Positions 59,601-64,000 of a DNA stretch of 64,000 nt are shown here, piece by piece (position 1 is the stretch's first letter; the number at the start of each line of letters is the position of its first letter). The stretch lies in contig BSBM01000370.1 of assembly GCA_027924585.1 (NCBI GenBank), positions 29,533,501 through 29,597,500 on the forward strand, read 5' to 3'. This DNA comes from Larix kaempferi (lineage: Eukaryota > Streptophyta > Pinopsida > Pinales > Pinaceae). The position numbers and the translations under genes are program-made. Under the pieces are notes generated by a model, which saw only the letters and a list, made by a program, of their open reading frames with translations, made no database searches and was not told where the DNA came from.

Positions 59601-61925
59601 CTAAGATCTTTTGTTATCACCCACAATTTTCTTAAGGATGGTCATTAAGTTCTTGTTTGAGGACTCTGCAAGTCCATTACCCTGAGGATAGTAATCGGAA
59701 GAGTGTGATAGAACAATGCCATACTTAAAACAGAAATCATTCATCTCTGCCGAGCTAAAAGCCTTGGCATTATCAGTTGTTATTTTTAAAGGGGTGCCAA
59801 ATCGGGTGATGATCTTGTCCTCAATGAAGTCCATGATAACCTTTTCTGTGTCCGTTTTAGTGGGTATAGCTTCTACCCACTTGGTGAAGTAGTCGGTTGC
59901 AGTGAGGATCCAACAAAATCCATTGCTAGAATTGTCTTTGAATTTCCCGATAAAATCAAGGCCCCATTGCTGAAAGGGGGCAATGACAACTACTGGTGTA
60001 AGGGGTAAAGCAGCGAATTTAGGCTTTCCTATGAAAAGTTGGCATTCCTGGCAATACTTAACATGTTTATAAACATCTGCAAAAATAGTCGGCCAATAGT
60101 ATCTCGCTCTAAGGATTTTATGGGCAGTTATATTTGCTGCATAATGGCCCCCACAAAATCTTGAATGGAACTCAGTCAAGATCTTTTTGGAATCTTGTTC
60201 GTGTACACATCTAAGTATTACACCGTCTGGGTTTCTCCAACCCAAACCCTCCTGAGTGAGGCAATACCTAGCGGTTTTTAATCTAAGTGCCCTTCTCTTA
60301 TGTTCTTTGAGATGATCGGGGACATCTAAGTGTAGCAGAAAATATATGATGTCTGAGTACCAATGATTGTCAAGTTCTTGCAAAGCTGGTGTCATGCGTG
60401 GACTAGATGGATGGTTTGCACAACTCATTTCGATAGCTTCTTCATTCTTTTGAGTTAGCAATTTAGCTAGGCCCTGTCCCTTTATCAGTTTAGTGGGCCT
60501 AATCTCTAGATCATACTCTTGGATTTTAGATACCCATGTGCCCCTTGTTCCTAAGCAATCCTGCTGGGATAGGATGTCTTTTACTGCAGCATGGGGGACA
60601 TATCCTATAACTTTTGAGTAACCAATGTATGTTCTGAAATGCTTTAGAGATTTTACTAAAGCATAGGCTTGTTTCTCCATGATAGTATATTTCAACTCAG
60701 AATGTTGTAGGGCTCTACTCATGAAGGCAATTGGTTGCTCGAACCCTTCAAAGTTCTTCTGGAGCAACACCTCGGCGATTGTATCTTCTGAAGCAAAAGA
60801 GAACACCATGAAATCTTTTGTGTAGTCAGGGCTAATTAATACAGGTGATCTAGTAATAACATCTTTTATGGTTGCAAAGGCTTCTCTCCCCTCATCAGTC
60901 CATACAAACTTAGCATCCTTTTTTAGTAATTGTTGCATGGGTTTCATTAACTCGGCTAAATTTGGGATGAATCTTCTTATGAAGTTGATATGACCATTAA
61001 AAGATTGGAGACCCTTAACATTTCTTGGAAGGGGAATCTTTTGTATAGCCTCAATTCTCTTGGGGTCAACCTTGACCCCGTCTTTGTTAACAATGTGACC
61101 TAAAATTTTTCCTTCCTCGATGCCAAAAACTGATTTAACCGGATTTAAAGAAATCCCATATTCTCTGCACCGTTCATATACCTTCCTAAGATGACTAACA
61201 TGGCTAGATCTTTCTTTTGAGAATACAGTCAGATCATCTTGGTATATCTCAATGATTTTGCTTACCAATTCCTTGAATGCATAATCCATGGCTCTCTGAA
61301 AAGTGGCCCCAGCATTTGTAAGACCAAAAGGCATTCTTAGATATTCAAAAGTTCCCCAAGGGGTTGTGAAGGCAGTTTTGTGTCTATCTTCCTCTTTAAT
61401 GACTACCTGATTGTACCCTAAAAAGCCATCCAGCATTGACATCATGCTTGATCCAGTGATCCGTTGGAGGAGGGTCTCCATGTTGGGGAGGGGGTAATTG
61501 TCTTTCTGACATGCTATGTTTAGATTCCTAAAGTCTATACATATTCTTAAACTGCCGTTCTTTTTTCTAACTACAACCAAGTTGGAGCACCATGAAGTAT
61601 GTCGAGTGGGTGCTATAATGCCTGTTGCCAACATCTTTTCTAATTCTTGCTTGACAATAGGGGCCAACTTAGGATTTATTTGCCTGAGTTTTTGCCGGAA
61701 AGGTTTGCCCTTTTGACATTCGGGTTTCAAGGGAATGGTGTGTTGAAAGACATCTTCCCTATATGCTTTAAGATCATCATAAGTGAAGGCAAATATATCT
61801 CTAAATTCTCTTAGCAAGTTTATAAGGGCATTCCTTTCTTCTTTAGAGATACCTTTTCCAATTTTTAGTATTTTTGGTTCTGTTTCTGTTCCGATATTGA
61901 TTTCAATGTATTCACCCGGCTTCAT
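59601..61925 (-). pseudogene. pol: Reverse transcriptase, dead RNase H and integrase core (774 codons)
   Basis: Reverse transcriptase spans about 95-275, with ICIDFRNLN, the first catalytic Asp in SMLDGFLGY (166) and YQDD at 228-231. The native RNase H (about 372-495) keeps its framework, but the three catalytic positions read Phe377, Gln419 and Pro444 instead of Asp, Glu and Asp, so it cannot cut RNA. Integrase has H587, H594, C625, C628 and core D657, D718, E754 (35 apart). The frame is open upstream of this Met: the 58 codons from 62099 to 61926 belong to the same protein and are separated only from the upstream part by the stop at 62100-62102. Confidence 0.88.
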
Positions 61926-62099
61926 TTGGTCAACACTACTCTTTCTTCTATCTTGTTTGTCAAAGATGTTTTCTAAGGCAACAAAGCCTCGTGGAACAGG
62001 ATTTGAGCGGTTACCTTCATCTTGATATTCTTTGCCTTCCTCCTGATCATTTGGTTTATAATTTAAGAACTCATCAATGTTATTTATGAACTTTAGTAT

Positions 62100-63452
62100 T
62101 TATTCATCATCTCTGAAAACCTGCCAATGTTCTATATTATCAGGAATAGAAGGTCTGAAGTTGATTTCCAAAGGATGATGCCCCTCTAACATCTCGTCTA
62201 ACGATTGAAGTGTTGAAGCTGAAACTGCAAGTCTATCCGTGACACTATTCTGATCTCGAGGGATTGCTTCTATATTAAGGGCATCAAAAAATTCCATTGT
62301 GTCCCAGATTGCATTTCTGTTTTTCCTAAGTCTCTGACACTTACATGCAAACTGACCCTTAATTTGTTGGATAATTAGATCTGAGTCCCCTTTAATACTT
62401 ACCAATTTGATTCCCATGTCCTTGGCAATCTCTATGCCTAGTAGAAGTGCCTCATACTTTGCCACATTGTTGGTTGCCTCAAAATCTAATCTAAAAGCAA
62501 AGTTGAAAACCTTCTCCTCTGGTGAGATGATGACAACCCCAACCCCCTTTCCTGCTCTAGAATATACCCCATCAAAATTCATTTTCCACAACTCATTTAT
62601 TTTTTCATTCTTAATCTCTTCATGAATTGGATCTAAAAAGGTGGAGTTGATTTGATAGGTTCCTATTTCACCAGTATTGCAGACATATTCATTAGATGGT
62701 CTTTGAGGATTCTCAACATGGTATCTTCTTTCCTTTTCAGTGTGTAGTTTGACGAGTGAATCTTCGGATGCTGGAATAGTTGCATAAGACCAATCTAATT
62801 GTATTGAGCCACCCAAAGTTGCACCCCACTTTCTAGAAAGTAGCATACCCCACTTATCTGGTACATCTATGACAAGGATGTCCAGGGTAACATGGATGTC
62901 CGGATACTTGGCCAATCTAACAGGTTGGTTTTCGATCATCCCTTCAACTTTAACAGGTCTAGAATCCATGGCACATACATTTTGGTAAGGCCTGGTGGTT
63001 TTCAAATTAAGTTGTTGCATAACTTTCTTAGTCATTAGACTTGCACCAGATCCTGAATCCAACATACAATTACGTAGAAGAAGGTCATCTGTCATCAATG
63101 ATATGTAGAAAGGGGGGTGAGCTTCTTTTCTTGTTTCCCTAGTATGTAGGATTATAGGAGGATCCTCATGAGTTTTGCCATAGCTGGTTGAAGGTTGCTC
63201 TGCAGTATCCGTGAAAGTGACCTTCTTAGGTGTTTGAGGAGCAAGAGGAGTAGGTGGACTAGGGGTAGGAGTATAATTAGAGATGGGTATTTCAAGTACT
63301 TTCAATAGTTTTTCCTTTTGACCAGGAATTTTATAAAGCTCATTCACAGGTACAGGTACTTTAGTTGTATTGAACCAATTACTCCAATCAAAATTCAATT
63401 TACTAGAGTCATTTGATTCAGTTGGAATTATTACCTTTGTTGGCTGTATCAC
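62100..63452 (-). pseudogene. pol: Protease plus extra (Tat-type) RNase H (about 450 codons)
   Basis: The protease motif LDSGSGASLM is at residues 131-140 and MLLSRKWGATLGGSIQLDWS follows near 203. A second RNase H begins at about 288. Its acidic residues are D294 (NFDGVYSRAG), E334 (KYEALLLGI), D356 (KGDSDLI) and D406 (NSVTDRLAV), so all four catalytic positions are present. The pattern RLDFEATNNVAKYEALLLGI resembles the archaeal-type RNase H of Tat elements. The frame ends at TAA 62100-62102 and then continues in phase into reverse transcriptase. The apparent start at 63452 is a GTG created by a frameshift; in-phase sequence extends upstream to about 63490. Confidence 0.88.
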
Positions 63453-63997
63453 AGGTGCAGGATTTGCTCTTCTTTGGTAACCAATCCCTTTAAACTTTGC
63501 ATATTATGGACTTGCTCATTGGAAGGTCTTTCTCCAAAGTTCTTAGTCATATTATCCAACTCATGATTGCCCTGCTTGGCTTGTTTCCAACCCTCTCTGG
63601 GAATGTTGTGGATGTCTCCTACCGCATTTATATACTCAGGCTCGCTTGATGTTGGTTCACTGGTACTACCCTCTGGAAATCCATGTTCTTGTACATAGTT
63701 TGCAAAGTAACAACAAAATTCTTCATGAAAATCTTTGCAAGCCCTACAAAATGGTATGTAAGTCTCAGTCATGTTAGCAGCCTCTATTTGACTTGGAGGC
63801 CTCTTTTCATTATTTGGAGCCTTTTTCTGCCAGTTGGTCTTTGGAGGGTAGTTTCTTTGAATTGGCTGAGTTTGTTGAATCTGTTGAACATGTTGAACAT
63901 GTGCTCTTTCCATATTTATGATTTTATTCTGTATTTCCTTCATTTGAACTACATGTTTCTGCTCAGCCTTTTCCATTCTTTTACACATATCCATCAT
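63449..63997 (-). pseudogene. gag: C-terminal gag of the Tat-like element, partial
   Basis: The stretch begins with a predicted coiled coil (MEKAEQKHVVQMKEIQNKI), then a Gln/Pro-rich linker, then FCRACKDFHEEFCC, a C-x2-C-x3-H-x4-C candidate zinc knuckle. The frame is lost near 63490: the downstream pol frame is already open there one base away. The N-terminal gag lies beyond the window. Gag would package the RNA. Confidence 0.65.
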
Positions 63998-64000
63998 CTT

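Larger units (their letters stand above)
59070..64000 (-). mobile_element. Tat-like Ty3/gypsy element with permuted RNase H, partial
   Basis: Coding sequence for the end of gag, protease, an extra RNase H, reverse transcriptase, degenerate RNase H and integrase is laid out continuously on the minus strand and runs off the window. One frameshift (about 63490) and two single in-frame stops (62100-62102 and 59601-59603) interrupt it. The extra RNase H and the loss of catalytic residues in the original RNase H are traits of the Tat lineage, but in that lineage the extra domain normally sits between RNase H and integrase. Here it precedes reverse transcriptase. Confidence 0.85.

Overview
This window looks like a gene-poor, repeat-dense nuclear segment of a land plant. 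It carries fragments of two plant genes (a ureide permease and a FRA3-type inositol polyphosphate 5-phosphatase). Almost everything else is transposable elements of plant type: LINEs with zinc-finger and RNase H ends, Copia and Ty3/gypsy elements, and hAT-like elements. The roughly 9.7-kb intron, the 4.5-kb LTRs and the deep nesting would fit a gymnosperm such as a conifer, but that placement is inference.

Layout. 1-1649 is the 3' end of a LINE whose A15 tail abuts a decayed hAT transposase (1650-2358, minus). A Copia-type LTR follows (2734-3265). Two exons of a ureide permease lie on the minus strand at 14512-14650 and 4688-4844. The intron between them holds LTR pieces and a 1.3-kb hAT-like non-autonomous element (8897-10205). 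Two smaller elements of the same architecture sit at 17697-18159 and 19076-19390. A frameshifted LINE copy occupies 21340-23072, an LTR with a dispersed 15-mer array about 23363-24474, and a broken FRA3-like gene 24658-25642 (minus).

From 28.4 to 36.6 kb one large LTR family (called LTR-1 here, about 4.5 kb, ends TGTTATCACA/TGTGATAACA) is inserted into itself. The inner copy 31008-35513 is a solo LTR with target duplication GTATC. A second LTR family (LTR-2) appears at 5.7, 11-13, 36.7 and 42-54 kb. 37877-41757 is a Copia element that lost integrase and most of reverse transcriptase and ends in an LTR-internal-LTR-internal arrangement.

44635-52969 is a complete, apparently intact chromodomain Ty3/gypsy element (minus) with 1768-bp LTRs that look almost identical, a tRNA-Met primer site, a polypurine tract and an AAGCA target duplication. 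It sits inside a minus-strand LTR-2 copy. 53915-58400 is another LTR-1 copy. 59070-64000 (minus) is a Tat-like Ty3/gypsy element with an unusual domain order: protease, an intact extra RNase H, reverse transcriptase, a catalytically dead native RNase H, integrase.

The most unusual signals are (1) the permuted Tat-like polyprotein, (2) three hAT-like elements that share one architecture but each repeat a different CGG-ending hexamer near their ends, and (3) a conserved 119-nt candidate spliced exon inside the LTR-1 LTRs. No tRNA, rRNA, CRISPR array or complete host gene was recognised.
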